A stretch of 64,000 nt of DNA, taken from an uncultured Acholeplasma sp. (GTDB lineage: Bacteria > Bacillota_I > Bacilli_A > Acholeplasmatales > Acholeplasmataceae). The DNA lies in the NCBI GenBank assembly GCA_937868795.1, contig CALMNM010000154.1, positions 1-64,000 on the forward strand, in the 5' to 3' direction. The notes beneath the pieces are model-generated. The model saw only the letters and a list, made by a program, of their open reading frames with translations. It did no database searches and was not told the DNA's origin. Position 1 is the stretch's first letter; each line of letters starts with the position of its first letter. Of this stretch, positions 15,793 to 25,725 are shown piece after piece. The position numbers and the translations under genes were made by a program.

Positions 15793-15821
15793 TTGATAAA
15801 ACCGGTTCCATCATGTATAAT
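15793..15821 (+). promoter_or_regulatory. Promoter of glgA-glgC
   Basis: TTGATA (15793-15798), 17-base spacer, TATAAT (15816-15821). Start codon of glgA is 35 bases downstream. Confidence 0.75.
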
Positions 15822-15855
15822 AGGATTAAAGCATAAACACTTTGAGGTGAAACGG

Positions 15856-17283
15856 ATGAAAGTCTTATTCTGCAGTTCCGAAGCATTCCCCTTCAGTAAA
15901 ACTGGCGGTCTGGCGGATATGGCTCTTTTTTTGCCTAAATCACTCAAAGAATTAGGCCATGATGTAAGAATCATTACGCCCTATTATCGACAGATTTCTA
16001 AGCATCATAAAGACATGACGTTCAAAGGTTCTGCCACAATTGGTATGGGTGGAATCGAGACCATCGTCAACTATTATGAGTTGATTCATCAAGGCATCCC
16101 TTATATTTTCGTTCAAAATATGCACTATTTTGAGCGCGATCAACTCTATGGTTACAACGATGATGCAGAACGTTTTACATGCTTTAGTTATGCTATTCTC
16201 GAAGGATTAAAAGTATTTGATTTTTACCCCAATATCCTTCATCTAAATGATTGGCAAACCGGTATGATTCCTTATTTGCTCGATGAACATTATCGACATC
16301 GAAATGATCAATATTACTCCATTCATACCTTGCTAACCATTCATAACTTAGAATATCAAGGATCTTTTGACACCTATGTCGCACGATTCTTTAATACCGA
16401 ATTTAATTATACTTATATTCACTTTGATCGTGTCAATTTTCTTAAAGCAGGTATTGAACGCGCGACCAAAATCAATACCGTCAGTCCTACCTACCGTGAT
16501 GAAGTATTAACCAATGAATACGGATTTTCACTCGATGGTGCCTTAGAGAAGCGGAAAAATGATTTTACAGGCATTCTCAATGGTATTGATGATGAAGTGT
16601 TCAATCCTAAAACAGATCATTTCATCGATGCATGTTATGGGCTGATCAAAACCAGAGAACTTAAACAAAAGAACAAAGAAGCCATTTTACACCACTTTGA
16701 TCTCGATGTTAACCCTGAATTACCACTCGTGGTTTATATTGGTCGCTTAGCCACACAAAAAGGGATCAACCTCATGACGCGTAGTTTAGAAGAGGTGATT
16801 GAGTTTTCCGATGCACGGTTCATTCTTATGGGATCAGGTAACGATTCATATCAAGACTTCTTCCGCTATCTCACCTTTAAATTCCCTGACAAGGTCGGTC
16901 ACTATATTGGCTTTAATGAGGAAATTGCCCATAAATTATATGCTGCCTCTGATATTTTCTTGATGCCATCAAGGTTTGAACCTTGTGGCTTAGGGCAACT
17001 GATTGCGATGCGTTATGGATCTTTACCTGTCGTTAGAGAAACCGGTGGATTGAAGGATACCGTTGAACCGTATAATCAATATACAGCAGAGGGCACAGGG
17101 TTTAGTTTTGCGAACTATGATGCCTATGAGTTCAAGGAAAAACTCTTTGAAGCCATCAATGTTTATTTAAAGAAGCCTAAAGATTGGAACAAACTCATGA
17201 AACAGGCAATGAAGAAAGATTACAGCTTGAAACAAATGGCTTTACAATATGAATCACTATACCAAATCATACTAGGGGTGTAA
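15856..17283 (+). CDS. glgA: Glycogen synthase
   Basis: A 475-residue bacterial-type glycogen synthase (GT5) that adds glucose from ADP-glucose to an alpha-1,4-glucan. Motifs: KVLFCSSEAFPFSKTGGLADM with the ADP-glucose-binding KTGGL, HLNDWQTGMIPYLL, KINTVSPTYRDEV, YIGRLATQKGINLM and the catalytic-site FLMPSRFEPCGLGQLIAMRYGSLPVVRETGGLKDTV. Start at ATG 15856 after GAGGTG; the open frame upstream is not coding. glgC follows 2 bases after the stop. No branching enzyme or glycogen phosphorylase is adjacent. Confidence 0.95.
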   Translation: MKVLFCSSEAFPFSKTGGLADMALFLPKSLKELGHDVRIITPYYRQISKHHKDMTFKGSATIGMGGIETIVNYYELIHQGIPYIFVQNMHYFERDQLYGYNDDAERFTCFSYAILEGLKVFDFYPNILHLNDWQTGMIPYLLDEHYRHRNDQYYSIHTLLTIHNLEYQGSFDTYVARFFNTEFNYTYIHFDRVNFLKAGIERATKINTVSPTYRDEVLTNEYGFSLDGALEKRKNDFTGILNGIDDEVFNPKTDHFIDACYGLIKTRELKQKNKEAILHHFDLDVNPELPLVVYIGRLATQKGINLMTRSLEEVIEFSDARFILMGSGNDSYQDFFRYLTFKFPDKVGHYIGFNEEIAHKLYAASDIFLMPSRFEPCGLGQLIAMRYGSLPVVRETGGLKDTVEPYNQYTAEGTGFSFANYDAYEFKEKLFEAINVYLKKPKDWNKLMKQAMKKDYSLKQMALQYESLYQIILGV

Positions 17284-17285
17284 CG

Positions 17286-18512
17286 ATGGAAACATTAGCA
17301 TTAATTCTCGCTGGAGGTAAAGGGACAAGACTTGATATATTATCCCAACGTCGCAGCAAACCTGCCATGCCTTTTGCAGGTAAATTTCGTATTATCGATT
17401 TTACTTTATCGAATTGCACACAGTCTGGAATTTATGATATTGGCATTTTAACCCAGTATCTTCCCCTTTCGTTAAACGAACATATAGGGGCAGGGAAACC
17501 ATGGGACCTTGACCGACGCGACTCTGGGGTGACCTTACTTCAACCACATAACTATTGGTATTTAGGCACTGCGGATGCTGTCAAGAAAAATATGGAATTT
17601 ATCCAACGTAAGGATCCAACGTATGTCTTAATCCTATCAGGTGACCATATTTACAAAATGGATTATCGTAAAATGATCCAGCAACATAAAGACACTGGTG
17701 CGCGTTTGACGATTGCTACACAACCGGTCGAACCCAAAGAGGTGTCTCGCTTTGGTATTATGTCGATCAATCAAGATAAAGAAATCACTCATTTCGAAGA
17801 AAAACCTAAAGTATCGAATTCGAATTTAGCGTCCATGGGGATTTACCTCTTCGACATTGATTTATTGAAAGAAGTTTTGGTTTCCATCAAACAAGATGAT
17901 TTAGACTTTGGTAAGCACATCATTCCCCATCTCATTGAAACAACCAAAAAAGAAGTGTATGCATATCTTTTTGAAGATTATTGGATGGATGTCGGTACGT
18001 ATGACTCCTATCTTGAAACCAATCTTCAAATGACCAAAGATTTCACCGCACTTGATCTATATGATCCAACCTGGAAAGTCTTTACGAAGAGCGAAGATTT
18101 ACCTCCTGTTAAAGTAGGTAGCGATGCCAAAATTCAAAACTCACTCGTCTCGAATGGGTGTGTCATTGAAGGATCCGTCATCAATTCAGTACTCTCACCA
18201 GGTGTTCGTGTGGGTAAAGGTTCTGTCGTCATTAATTCTGTCGTATTAAATAATGTTATCATCAGCACCGATGTGAAGATTGACAAATGTATCATTGATA
18301 AGAAGGTGACCATTGGTCGAAATGCCTACATCGGATATTCTGAAGACTATACTCCCAATATTGAAAAGCCTGATCTATTAAAATCAGGGATTACCGTTAT
18401 TGAAAAAGGTGCAATCATCCCCGGCTTTACCAAGATCGGTCGTAATTGTCGAATCTTTAGATCTGCCAAGATTACCGAACCAATCATTAAGAGCGGATCA
18501 ACCATCGTTTAA
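17286..18512 (+). CDS. glgC: Glucose-1-phosphate adenylyltransferase
   Basis: A 408-residue ADP-glucose pyrophosphorylase: glucose-1-phosphate plus ATP to ADP-glucose. N-terminal nucleotidyltransferase domain with LILAGGKGTRLDILSQRRSKPAMPF, WYLGTADAVKKN, ILSGDHIYKMDY and HFEEKP; C-terminal left-handed beta-helix of hexapeptide repeats (about 280-405). Second gene of the glgA-glgC operon. Its substrate could come from the glucan phosphorylase at 51.5-54.6 kb. Only one adenylyltransferase gene is present, so this is GlgC rather than the regulatory GlgD partner. Confidence 0.94.
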   Translation: METLALILAGGKGTRLDILSQRRSKPAMPFAGKFRIIDFTLSNCTQSGIYDIGILTQYLPLSLNEHIGAGKPWDLDRRDSGVTLLQPHNYWYLGTADAVKKNMEFIQRKDPTYVLILSGDHIYKMDYRKMIQQHKDTGARLTIATQPVEPKEVSRFGIMSINQDKEITHFEEKPKVSNSNLASMGIYLFDIDLLKEVLVSIKQDDLDFGKHIIPHLIETTKKEVYAYLFEDYWMDVGTYDSYLETNLQMTKDFTALDLYDPTWKVFTKSEDLPPVKVGSDAKIQNSLVSNGCVIEGSVINSVLSPGVRVGKGSVVINSVVLNNVIISTDVKIDKCIIDKKVTIGRNAYIGYSEDYTPNIEKPDLLKSGITVIEKGAIIPGFTKIGRNCRIFRSAKITEPIIKSGSTIV

Positions 18513-18531
18513 TTTCACTTTATAAATAAAG

Positions 18532-18560
18532 AAGACGCAACCCGGGTTGCGTCTTTTTCA
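18532..18560. terminator. Perfect-palindrome bidirectional terminator
   Basis: A perfect 24-bp palindrome at 18532-18555 centred on CCCGGG, flanked by T runs on both strands; it ends the glg operon and the convergent ABC operon. Confidence 0.93.
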
Positions 18561-19370
18561 TTAGATAATTTCTCTTCGTCTAAACCGGTAAATCGAAAAC
18601 CCAATCACTGCAAGTGTAAAGATGGTATAAATCAAGAAATTAAGCCACTCGAAATCCGTATGATCCTTTAGGAAACCTACTGGTTCAGCAAATGTAAATG
18701 GAGAAATATATTTAAGCAGTTTAAGGGTTGCATTATCAGTGGCGTAAGCGATGGTCGTGATGACATATAATGGAATAGGAATCGCCATCGGGATAAAGGA
18801 TGAGGATTGAGGTTTCAATACAAGCGCAAGCCCCATGGATAAATAGCTGATCATAAGCATCATCATCATATCGAATAAACCAAACATAAAGAGTTCTGTG
18901 ATCGCTTCACCTGGTGATACGATCACAAATCCAATGATGACAAAAAGTATTTGTGATGCCATAAAAATGAAGATTTCCACAAAGACGACCAACATTTTTT
19001 GAAACAGATAACTGATGCGGTGGATGGGTAAGGTGTAGAGCACTTCGACCGTTTTTTCTTTGTCATCTTTATTGATGATTTGAAAACCGATCATCGCTGC
19101 ATAGATGCCAGCAGCTAACTGTAAAATCATCGCACCTTCGGTAGCAAAATATTCCACACCATTTTGGGGAATACCGCCAAAATCATTGATAAAATCAACA
19201 AAACTAGAGTTAATACTTTCGAGATAATCGATCATCTCATTGAGTGCATCCATCATATCCATCACCATCGGGTAGATGATAATGATCGAAAACATCGTGA
19301 TCCCTAAGGAAATAGACCAGATGAGATTGCTTTTAATGCTTCGCTTTAATTCTAAACGGAATAGTTTCAT
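18561..19370 (-). CDS. ABC-2 type transporter permease
   Basis: A 269-residue membrane protein with about six hydrophobic segments, N-terminal LFRLELKRSIKSNLIWS and the large extracytoplasmic loop after the first helix that is usual in ABC-2 (antibiotic or lipid exporter type) permeases; DKEKTVEVLYTLPIHRISYLFQKML is the coupling region. Partner of the ATPase directly upstream (4-base overlap). Exported substrate unknown. Confidence 0.85.
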   Translation of the reverse strand: MKLFRLELKRSIKSNLIWSISLGITMFSIIIIYPMVMDMMDALNEMIDYLESINSSFVDFINDFGGIPQNGVEYFATEGAMILQLAAGIYAAMIGFQIINKDDKEKTVEVLYTLPIHRISYLFQKMLVVFVEIFIFMASQILFVIIGFVIVSPGEAITELFMFGLFDMMMMLMISYLSMGLALVLKPQSSSFIPMAIPIPLYVITTIAYATDNATLKLLKYISPFTFAEPVGFLKDHTDFEWLNFLIYTIFTLAVIGFSIYRFRRREII

Positions 19371-20236
19371 CTTACATCACCTCTTTCATAAAAGACTTGA
19401 AAGAGTTCTTCAAGATCGATATTGCGAATGATAAGATCTTTGAAATGATAGGAAGATAGATAGTGCATTAACTGATTGACATCTCCTTGGTAGGTGTAAT
19501 GAGATGCTCCATTTTCATCGCGTAAATAATGAAGTCCTTCGAGCATTAAGTTTTGATGATTAGGCCAAACGATAATGCGTTTACTTTCTTCTTTGCGAAT
19601 GTCGTCCATACGACGGGTAAATAATAGCGATCCCTCTTTGATTAAAGCGACACGATCACACACTTTTTCAATCTCTTTTAAAACGTGTGAAGACAACAAT
19701 ATTGCCGTTCCCTTGATCTTTTGTTCGATTAAGAGATCTAAAAACCGCGCTTGAATCAAAGGATCTAGTCCTGCAGTGGGTTCGTCTAAAATCAAAACTT
19801 CAGGTTGATGCATCATCGCGACAATGATGCCGATTTTCTTTTTATTTCCAAAGGAAAGTGAGCCAAATTTTTTGCTTAAGTCGACATCGAGATGATCAAT
19901 CAGATGATCTAAATACGTTTGATCTACCTGACGAGTACTCTGAAAGAATTTGATGATATCCTTTACTCTAAGCTCATTGAAGAAAAATGATTCAGATGGC
20001 ATGTAACCCACTTTTGAAAAGTGATTTTGTCTACCTACAACCACCTCTTGATCAAAGAGTTGCATCGTGCCTGCATCCAAGTTTAATAAGCCTAAAAGGC
20101 TGCGAATAAACGTGGTTTTTCCGGATCCATTTGGACCCACAAAGCCAAAGATTTCACCCGGTTTTACCTCAAGTGAAACATCTTCAATTCCGCGAATTTT
20201 TCCATAATACTTTTTGGCATGGCTTGCTAAAATCAT
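19367..20236 (-). CDS. ABC transporter ATP-binding protein
   Basis: About 289 residues. Walker A GPNGSGKTTF, Q-loop region VGYMPSESFFF, signature LSFGNKKKIG (a diverged LSGGQ), Walker B VLILDEPTAGLDP and switch His in LLSSHVLKEIEKVCDRV. The C-terminal 70 residues form an extra domain as in exporter ATPases of the CcmA/NatA type. Start set at ATG 20236 after AGAGGTGATGAC; the ATG at 20251, overlapping the recD2 stop, is possible. Works with the permease downstream. Confidence 0.9.
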   Translation of the reverse strand: MILASHAKKYYGKIRGIEDVSLEVKPGEIFGFVGPNGSGKTTFIRSLLGLLNLDAGTMQLFDQEVVVGRQNHFSKVGYMPSESFFFNELRVKDIIKFFQSTRQVDQTYLDHLIDHLDVDLSKKFGSLSFGNKKKIGIIVAMMHQPEVLILDEPTAGLDPLIQARFLDLLIEQKIKGTAILLSSHVLKEIEKVCDRVALIKEGSLLFTRRMDDIRKEESKRIIVWPNHQNLMLEGLHYLRDENGASHYTYQGDVNQLMHYLSSYHFKDLIIRNIDLEELFQVFYERGDVR

Positions 20237-20247
20237 GTCATCACCTC

Positions 20248-22470
20248 TCATGTCATAAAATCATAAGGTGAAAGGTCCTCAAGTGGATCCATCTCCTCGG
20301 TTTCGTGCGTTATAAGGCCATTTAACCGCATTTTAAGCGTGGTTTGTCGTTTATCTGAAAGATGATTCGCCGCATAGATCAAAAGGTTCATATCGCCTAA
20401 AATGATCAAGAATCTTTTGGCGCGCGTCATCGCGGTATAAATCAATTCTTTTTTGAGCATATGCATATGGCTGCGAATCATCGGTAACATGACAATCTTG
20501 TATTCGCTTCCTTGTGATTTATGAATACTAATCGCATAGGCTAAATTGATCTCATCGAGATCTCCTTTTTCATACATAACCTGATTATCATCATAATCGA
20601 CAATCATATAAAGTTCATCCTGTGCATTGGTTTTGATTGCTTTGATGATACCAATGTCTCCATTCATAATCAGTCGTTCAGGATCGTTGACAAGTTGGAT
20701 GACTTTATCACCCACATAATATGTCTTATCACCATAAGTCATCTTGATGTCTTTATTAGGATTTAGTGCCGATTGAAAAGCTTGATTTAAAGCATCAATG
20801 CCAAGATCTCCTTTATACATCGGAGCGAGTATCTGGATATCTTCAATCAGATTATACCCTTCGTTAAGTGCACCTTGAACCTGTTTGATCAAAATATCTT
20901 TTATTTTTTCAGGATGGGCACGATATAAGTAAACATCCTGTTCTGAGACGAGATCATCAGCGTTCAAATTTTGTTCATTGACCAAACGAGACAAACGAAT
21001 GATCTTAGAGTCTTTCGCCTGACGATGAATTTGATTGAGTCGAACGGTGGGAATGGTTTCACTTTCAATCAAATCAGAGAGTATTTGACCCGGTCCTACG
21101 GAAGGTAATTGATCGACATCGCCAACGATGACGACTTGACAACCTACCTTTATCGCACCAAAGAGTTTTTTTGCGAGAAAAATATCAATCATCGATGCCT
21201 CATCCACAATGATCAAATCATGCGGGAGCGGATGATATTCATCATAAAGAAATTCGCCATCATAGTTATAACCAAGTTGACGATGGATGGTTTTCGCATC
21301 CATGTCGAGTAGTTCTTTCATGCGCTTGGCTGCACGTCCTGTGGGAGCCATTAAGGCAATTTTTTCACCCATAGAAGGATGCTTTAAATTGAGTCGATGA
21401 TAAAGACGATAAACCTCTAAAAGTCCATCGATGATGGTTGTTTTCCCTGTCCCAGGACCACCTGTAATGATGGAAAAAGAATGGGTAAGTGCGGTGATAA
21501 TCGCCTCTTTTTGAATGTCAGTATATTGCATGTTTTTTTGAATTTCTACAGCATCAAGTAATGTTTTGATGTAGGAAAGGTCAACATTGAGTGCTTCAAC
21601 ATGGGTAAGTTTACTGATTTTATCGGCTAAATAGATCTCACTGACATAAGACATCGTCAAATAGTAACGATCCTCTTCAATGGTGATCCGTTTCTCTTCG
21701 ATAAGTGCAGAAATCGCATCACGCAAATCCATCGGATCACCTAAGACCTGTTCAGTATAGGTAAGGAGTTGCGACTCAAGGAGATAAAGATCGCCATTTT
21801 GATAGGCGAGTGACTCTAGAGCATAAAGAATGGCAGCTTTAATTCGTCTGGGATCATCATTAGCTACGCCTAATTTATGCGCAATTTCGTCGGCTTTTAT
21901 AAATCCGATACCTTCGATATCATCCACGAGGCGATAAGGATTCTCTTCCAACTTTTCGAGCGTAAGCATTTGATATTTGTTCATCAACTTCATCGCCATT
22001 TTACCCGATAAGTTGAATCCATAAAGTGAAATGAGGATGTGTTCATTGGTTTGGTTTTCCAAAAGTTGTTGATAAAACTTTTCGATACGAACATTAGATA
22101 ACCCAATCCGTTTGAGAATAGCTTTATCTTCCATGATCAATTTAATCGCGTCTACACCAAATTCAGCCACAATTTTCTCCGCTGTTTTCGGTCCGATTCC
22201 ATGAAAAAAGGGTGAGGATAAATAACTGATTAATCCAGAGATACTTTGCTCTTCACACTTCTTGAATGACTCTACTTTTAATTGTTCTCCATAATTGGGA
22301 TGTTTCACCCAAGTGCCAGAAAATTCATAAAGGATATCTTCACTGACCACTGGAAAATAACCGACTAAGGTTACTTGTTTCATCTCATCGGTGACTAACC
22401 GCGCGATAGAATAACTATTTTCATCATTGTGAAAGACGTAATTTTTAATTCTACCTCGAACAGTTTCCAT
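20248..22470 (-). CDS. recD2: RecD2-type 5'-3' DNA helicase
   Basis: About 740 residues, a superfamily 1B helicase (RecD2/YrrC) acting in DNA repair and replication restart without RecBC. N-terminal OB-like region and helix-hairpin-helix part (FFHGIGPKTAEKIV, RIGLSNVRIEKF, IEGIGFIKADEIA), then Walker A TGGPGTGKTT, motif Ia MAPTGRAAKRM, Walker B IIVDEASMID, motif III GDVDQLPSVGPG, and late motifs AYAISIHKSQGSEY and YTAMTRAKRFLIILG. Start at ATG 22470, six bases after GGTGAGG; the longer frame starts inside that site. Followed by the ABC pair with overlap. Confidence 0.93.
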   Translation of the reverse strand: METVRGRIKNYVFHNDENSYSIARLVTDEMKQVTLVGYFPVVSEDILYEFSGTWVKHPNYGEQLKVESFKKCEEQSISGLISYLSSPFFHGIGPKTAEKIVAEFGVDAIKLIMEDKAILKRIGLSNVRIEKFYQQLLENQTNEHILISLYGFNLSGKMAMKLMNKYQMLTLEKLEENPYRLVDDIEGIGFIKADEIAHKLGVANDDPRRIKAAILYALESLAYQNGDLYLLESQLLTYTEQVLGDPMDLRDAISALIEEKRITIEEDRYYLTMSYVSEIYLADKISKLTHVEALNVDLSYIKTLLDAVEIQKNMQYTDIQKEAIITALTHSFSIITGGPGTGKTTIIDGLLEVYRLYHRLNLKHPSMGEKIALMAPTGRAAKRMKELLDMDAKTIHRQLGYNYDGEFLYDEYHPLPHDLIIVDEASMIDIFLAKKLFGAIKVGCQVVIVGDVDQLPSVGPGQILSDLIESETIPTVRLNQIHRQAKDSKIIRLSRLVNEQNLNADDLVSEQDVYLYRAHPEKIKDILIKQVQGALNEGYNLIEDIQILAPMYKGDLGIDALNQAFQSALNPNKDIKMTYGDKTYYVGDKVIQLVNDPERLIMNGDIGIIKAIKTNAQDELYMIVDYDDNQVMYEKGDLDEINLAYAISIHKSQGSEYKIVMLPMIRSHMHMLKKELIYTAMTRAKRFLIILGDMNLLIYAANHLSDKRQTTLKMRLNGLITHETEEMDPLEDLSPYDFMT

Positions 22471-22703
22471 GGAAAACCTCACCTATATTTTGTCAATATT
22501 ATACCATGGTTTTTATGTGATAAACTAACACTGATAAACTTTTCAAATGAATCGATTATGCATGGATAATTCATAAATTGTTGAGTTTATTCTTATTTAA
22601 CTAGAAAATCAAAGGTAAAATGAATCGATACTCATCAACATTATGTCAAAATCGATGAGCATACAATGATTGGTAGACTTGTTAGAAATCCATTCTTCCA
22701 TTA

Positions 22704-22734
22704 ACAAAAAGACACCTAAATCATCAGGTGTCTT
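22704..22734 (-). terminator. Terminator of nadD-nadE-mnmA
   Basis: AAGACACCT (22709-22717) and AGGTGTCTT (22726-22734), 8-base loop, followed by TTTTTG on the minus strand. Confidence 0.9.
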
Positions 22735-22739
22735 CATAA

Positions 22740-23870
22740 TTAAGAATAAAGTCTCGGTTCATGATCCATAAAGACTTGATCAATAAACCCAGAACCCACG
22801 CAACAGTCCCCTTGATAAAAGGCACATACTTGACCTGGAGTCACCGCTCTCACTTTTTGTGGGTAGGTGACTCTTATTTTATCCTCGGTAAGCCATTCAA
22901 CATTCACGTCATGATCTTTTTGACGATAACGGAATTTAGCGGTCATTGGACCCTCGGTTTTTGGTCCTCGCCAAATGACGTCAGTAATGATAGCTTCATC
23001 AGAGTATAGATAGGGATGATCAAAACCAGGTTCAACCAATAAGGTATTCGTCTTCAAATCTTTGCCTACGACATACCATGCGTCTGTGCCTTCTTTGGTG
23101 CCACCAATTCCTAATCCTTTACGTTGACCGATGGTGTAGTTCATCAGTCCAAAATGTTCTTTAATAACCGTCCCATCTAAGCGTTTCATCAACCCTTTTT
23201 GGGCAGGAAGATAATTACTTAAAAATTGTGCAAAATGACGTTCACCGATGAAACATATCCCCGTAGAATCTTTTTTATTTGCTGTGATGAGTCCTTGTTC
23301 AGTGGCAATCTTTCGCACCTCTGATTTATCGAGATGCCCAATGGGAAACATGACATTTTTGAGCTGTTCAGCCTTGAGCTGTGATAAAAAATAGGTCTGA
23401 TCTTTATTTTGGTCAAGGGCACGAAGTAAACGAGGATATTCTCCTGATAAATCTACTTGGGCATAATGACCCATCGCGATGTAATCGGGATTATAGCGCT
23501 TGGCATAGTCGATAAATGCTTTAAATTTAATTTCGTTGTTGCATAGGACATCGGGATTAGGTGTCCGATTTTTTTTATATTCATCTAAAAAATAGGTGAA
23601 AACACGGTCCCAATAATCCTCGATAAAATCGACTTTATGGAGGATGATGCCTAGTTTATCAGCAACCGCTTTTGCATCTTGATAGTCTTTTTCTTGTTCA
23701 CATACTTCATCAAAAGCGGTGGGATTTCCTTTGATATCTGCATTGGTTGCACTGTCCCAATTACGCATAAAAACGGCTTCAACATCGTAGCCGTCTTTAA
23801 GAAGGAGATAGGCAGCAACACTGCTATCCACACCTCCACTCAATCCTATAATGACTTTCTTTTTTGCCAT
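22740..23870 (-). CDS. mnmA: tRNA 2-thiouridylase MnmA
   Basis: A 376-residue tRNA-specific 2-thiouridylase that thiolates U34 of Lys, Glu and Gln tRNAs. PP-loop GLSGGVDSSVAAYLL at residues 8-22, catalytic cysteines in NPDVLCNNEIKF and DSTGICFIGERHF, plus the ARALDQNKDQTYFL tRNA-binding region. Normal length. Last gene of the nadD-nadE-mnmA set, 4 bases after nadE. Confidence 0.96.
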   Translation of the reverse strand: MAKKKVIIGLSGGVDSSVAAYLLLKDGYDVEAVFMRNWDSATNADIKGNPTAFDEVCEQEKDYQDAKAVADKLGIILHKVDFIEDYWDRVFTYFLDEYKKNRTPNPDVLCNNEIKFKAFIDYAKRYNPDYIAMGHYAQVDLSGEYPRLLRALDQNKDQTYFLSQLKAEQLKNVMFPIGHLDKSEVRKIATEQGLITANKKDSTGICFIGERHFAQFLSNYLPAQKGLMKRLDGTVIKEHFGLMNYTIGQRKGLGIGGTKEGTDAWYVVGKDLKTNTLLVEPGFDHPYLYSDEAIITDVIWRGPKTEGPMTAKFRYRQKDHDVNVEWLTEDKIRVTYPQKVRAVTPGQVCAFYQGDCCVGSGFIDQVFMDHEPRLYS

Positions 23871-23874
23871 AACA

Positions 23875-25725
23875 TCACTTTCTTTTTACGTCACTCGGCA
23901 TCCGGTATTGTCCTCGAGGTGATAATGATATCCCCAGAATTTTAGGACCTTCGGGTAGCGTAGCACGTTTGAATTGTTGGGTGTAAAATCGTTTGAAAAA
24001 GCGGGACACGTAAAGTGTTGCTTCTTCATTTGATAACTGGTAAGACGCTTTAAGTAAATAAATCAGTTTATCTTCATCAGCCCCACGCTCGAGATGGTGA
24101 AATAAGATGAAATCGTTGATATCATAGCGTCCAATAGAACTTTCTGTTGTTTGATTTTCCAAAAGTTCGGGTGTTATCGGTGCTTCTAAAATGCCTTTTA
24201 ACGTATCCTTGATGAATCCATAGTCATGATTCATATGATATTCGATTAACGTCTGAACCCATGTTTTAGGAAGACCAGCATTCACTGCATACATGCTCAT
24301 CTGATCCCCATTATAGGTCATCCATCCTAAGGCAATTTCTGAAAGATCTCCTGTTCCTAAAACGAAACCTCCATGCTTATTGGCTAAATCCATAAGAATC
24401 ATTGTTCTCATCCGAGCTTGTGCATTCTCGTAAGTGACATCTTTTTCTTCATGTTGAATGGATTTTAAATGGAGATTCACGGCATCCGCAATTGGAATTT
24501 CTAAGGAAGTTACTCCAAGTGCTTCCATCATCGTGGTTGCAAACCCTTTGGACTTCTTCGACGTCGCATGGGCAGGCATCGTCACAGCAATAATATCCTT
24601 AGGACTACGTCCTAGATGTTTCATGGCTTGATGGGACACAAGTAATGCTAATGCTGAATCAAGACCACCAGATATCCCGATCACGACTTTGCTGGATGAT
24701 GGTGGAAGGCTTTCAATACGCTTGATTAAGCCGTAAGTTTGTAAACGATTGGCTAGCGCGATATCTTCTTCATCTTCAGGTAAAAATGGCTTTTGTGGGG
24801 GAAGTTTTTCAAAGGTAAATGTCTGTGACTCATTAAACGTTACTGGGACAAACTGATATTGATTCTGGATGTGCATATGCATATCACGATAGGTTGAATC
24901 TTGGCGCTTTTGATAGTTAATCGCGGCTAAATCAATGTCTGCGACTAACACAGATGACTCCAAGTAGGGTTTAGTATCTTCAGCAATCATCACACCTTGT
25001 GATGCAATAAGTTTATGACTTGAAAAAACGACCTCAGAAGAGGATTCAAAGTGTCCAGTGGAGGCATATACATAGGCTGCCATCTGTTTTCTTGAATGAT
25101 CAAGTACCAAATGACGTCTTACTTGAAGTTTACCCACACGTTCGGGGGATGCAGAGAGATTAAAGATGAGATTCGCTCCTGCTAAGCTCATGTCATCCGA
25201 GGGACTATAGGCTGCCCAAAGATCTTGACAGATCTCGACACCAAAACGAATACTTTGATCCGCATCTTCAAATATCAAATAACCAAAAGGAACGGTTTCG
25301 CCAAAGAGTTTGATAGATTTCATCGTCGTTTTGAAACCGGTATGGAACCAGCGTTTTTCATAAAATTCATGGTAATTGGGCAAATAATGCTTAGGTACAA
25401 CACCAAGAACTTTGTTTTTTTGAATGACAATCGCACAATTGTAAAGAATACCATAAAGATCCAGTGGAGCACCTAAAATATAAATGCCTTCATACGTGGT
25501 TTCCTTCATGATGGCATGAATCGCATCTTTGGCTTCATCGATAAAGGCTTGTTGATAAAAGAGATCACTCGATGTGTAACCGGTCACCGTCATTTCAGGA
25601 AAAACGATAATCCCTGCATGTGTCTGGTTAAGAACTTTTAGAATTTCCAGTTGATTAAATTTTATATCCCCAACGACAATCTTTGGTGTGGCAGCTGCCA
25701 CTTTTAAAATGCCATATTTATACAT
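23875..25725 (-). CDS. nadE: Glutamine-dependent NAD+ synthase
   Basis: A 616-residue two-domain enzyme. The N-terminal glutaminase (nitrilase fold, about 1-280) shows Glu in VFPEMTVTGYTSS, Lys in VVPKHYLPNYHEF and Cys in FGVEICQDLW. The C-terminal synthase (about 320-616) has the PP-loop VVIGISGGLDSALAL, the adenylation region GTGDLSEIALGWMTYNGDQMSMYAVNAG and KTWVQTLIEY. Makes NAD from deamido-NAD, ATP and glutamine. Start overlaps the nadD stop by 8 bases. Confidence 0.95.
   Translation of the reverse strand: MYKYGILKVAAATPKIVVGDIKFNQLEILKVLNQTHAGIIVFPEMTVTGYTSSDLFYQQAFIDEAKDAIHAIMKETTYEGIYILGAPLDLYGILYNCAIVIQKNKVLGVVPKHYLPNYHEFYEKRWFHTGFKTTMKSIKLFGETVPFGYLIFEDADQSIRFGVEICQDLWAAYSPSDDMSLAGANLIFNLSASPERVGKLQVRRHLVLDHSRKQMAAYVYASTGHFESSSEVVFSSHKLIASQGVMIAEDTKPYLESSVLVADIDLAAINYQKRQDSTYRDMHMHIQNQYQFVPVTFNESQTFTFEKLPPQKPFLPEDEEDIALANRLQTYGLIKRIESLPPSSSKVVIGISGGLDSALALLVSHQAMKHLGRSPKDIIAVTMPAHATSKKSKGFATTMMEALGVTSLEIPIADAVNLHLKSIQHEEKDVTYENAQARMRTMILMDLANKHGGFVLGTGDLSEIALGWMTYNGDQMSMYAVNAGLPKTWVQTLIEYHMNHDYGFIKDTLKGILEAPITPELLENQTTESSIGRYDINDFILFHHLERGADEDKLIYLLKASYQLSNEEATLYVSRFFKRFYTQQFKRATLPEGPKILGISLSPRGQYRMPSDVKRK

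Noticed and set aside
15739-15855. Upstream 39-codon extension of glgA
   Set aside because: It includes the consensus promoter at 15793-15821 and precedes the conserved KVLFCSSEAFP start of glycogen synthases.
22500-22703. AT-rich 200-base gap between recD2 and the mnmA terminator, checked for an RNA gene
   Set aside because: Only weak, scattered inverted repeats (for example ATCGAT copies); no promoter-terminator unit or conserved fold seen beyond the recD2 promoter region.
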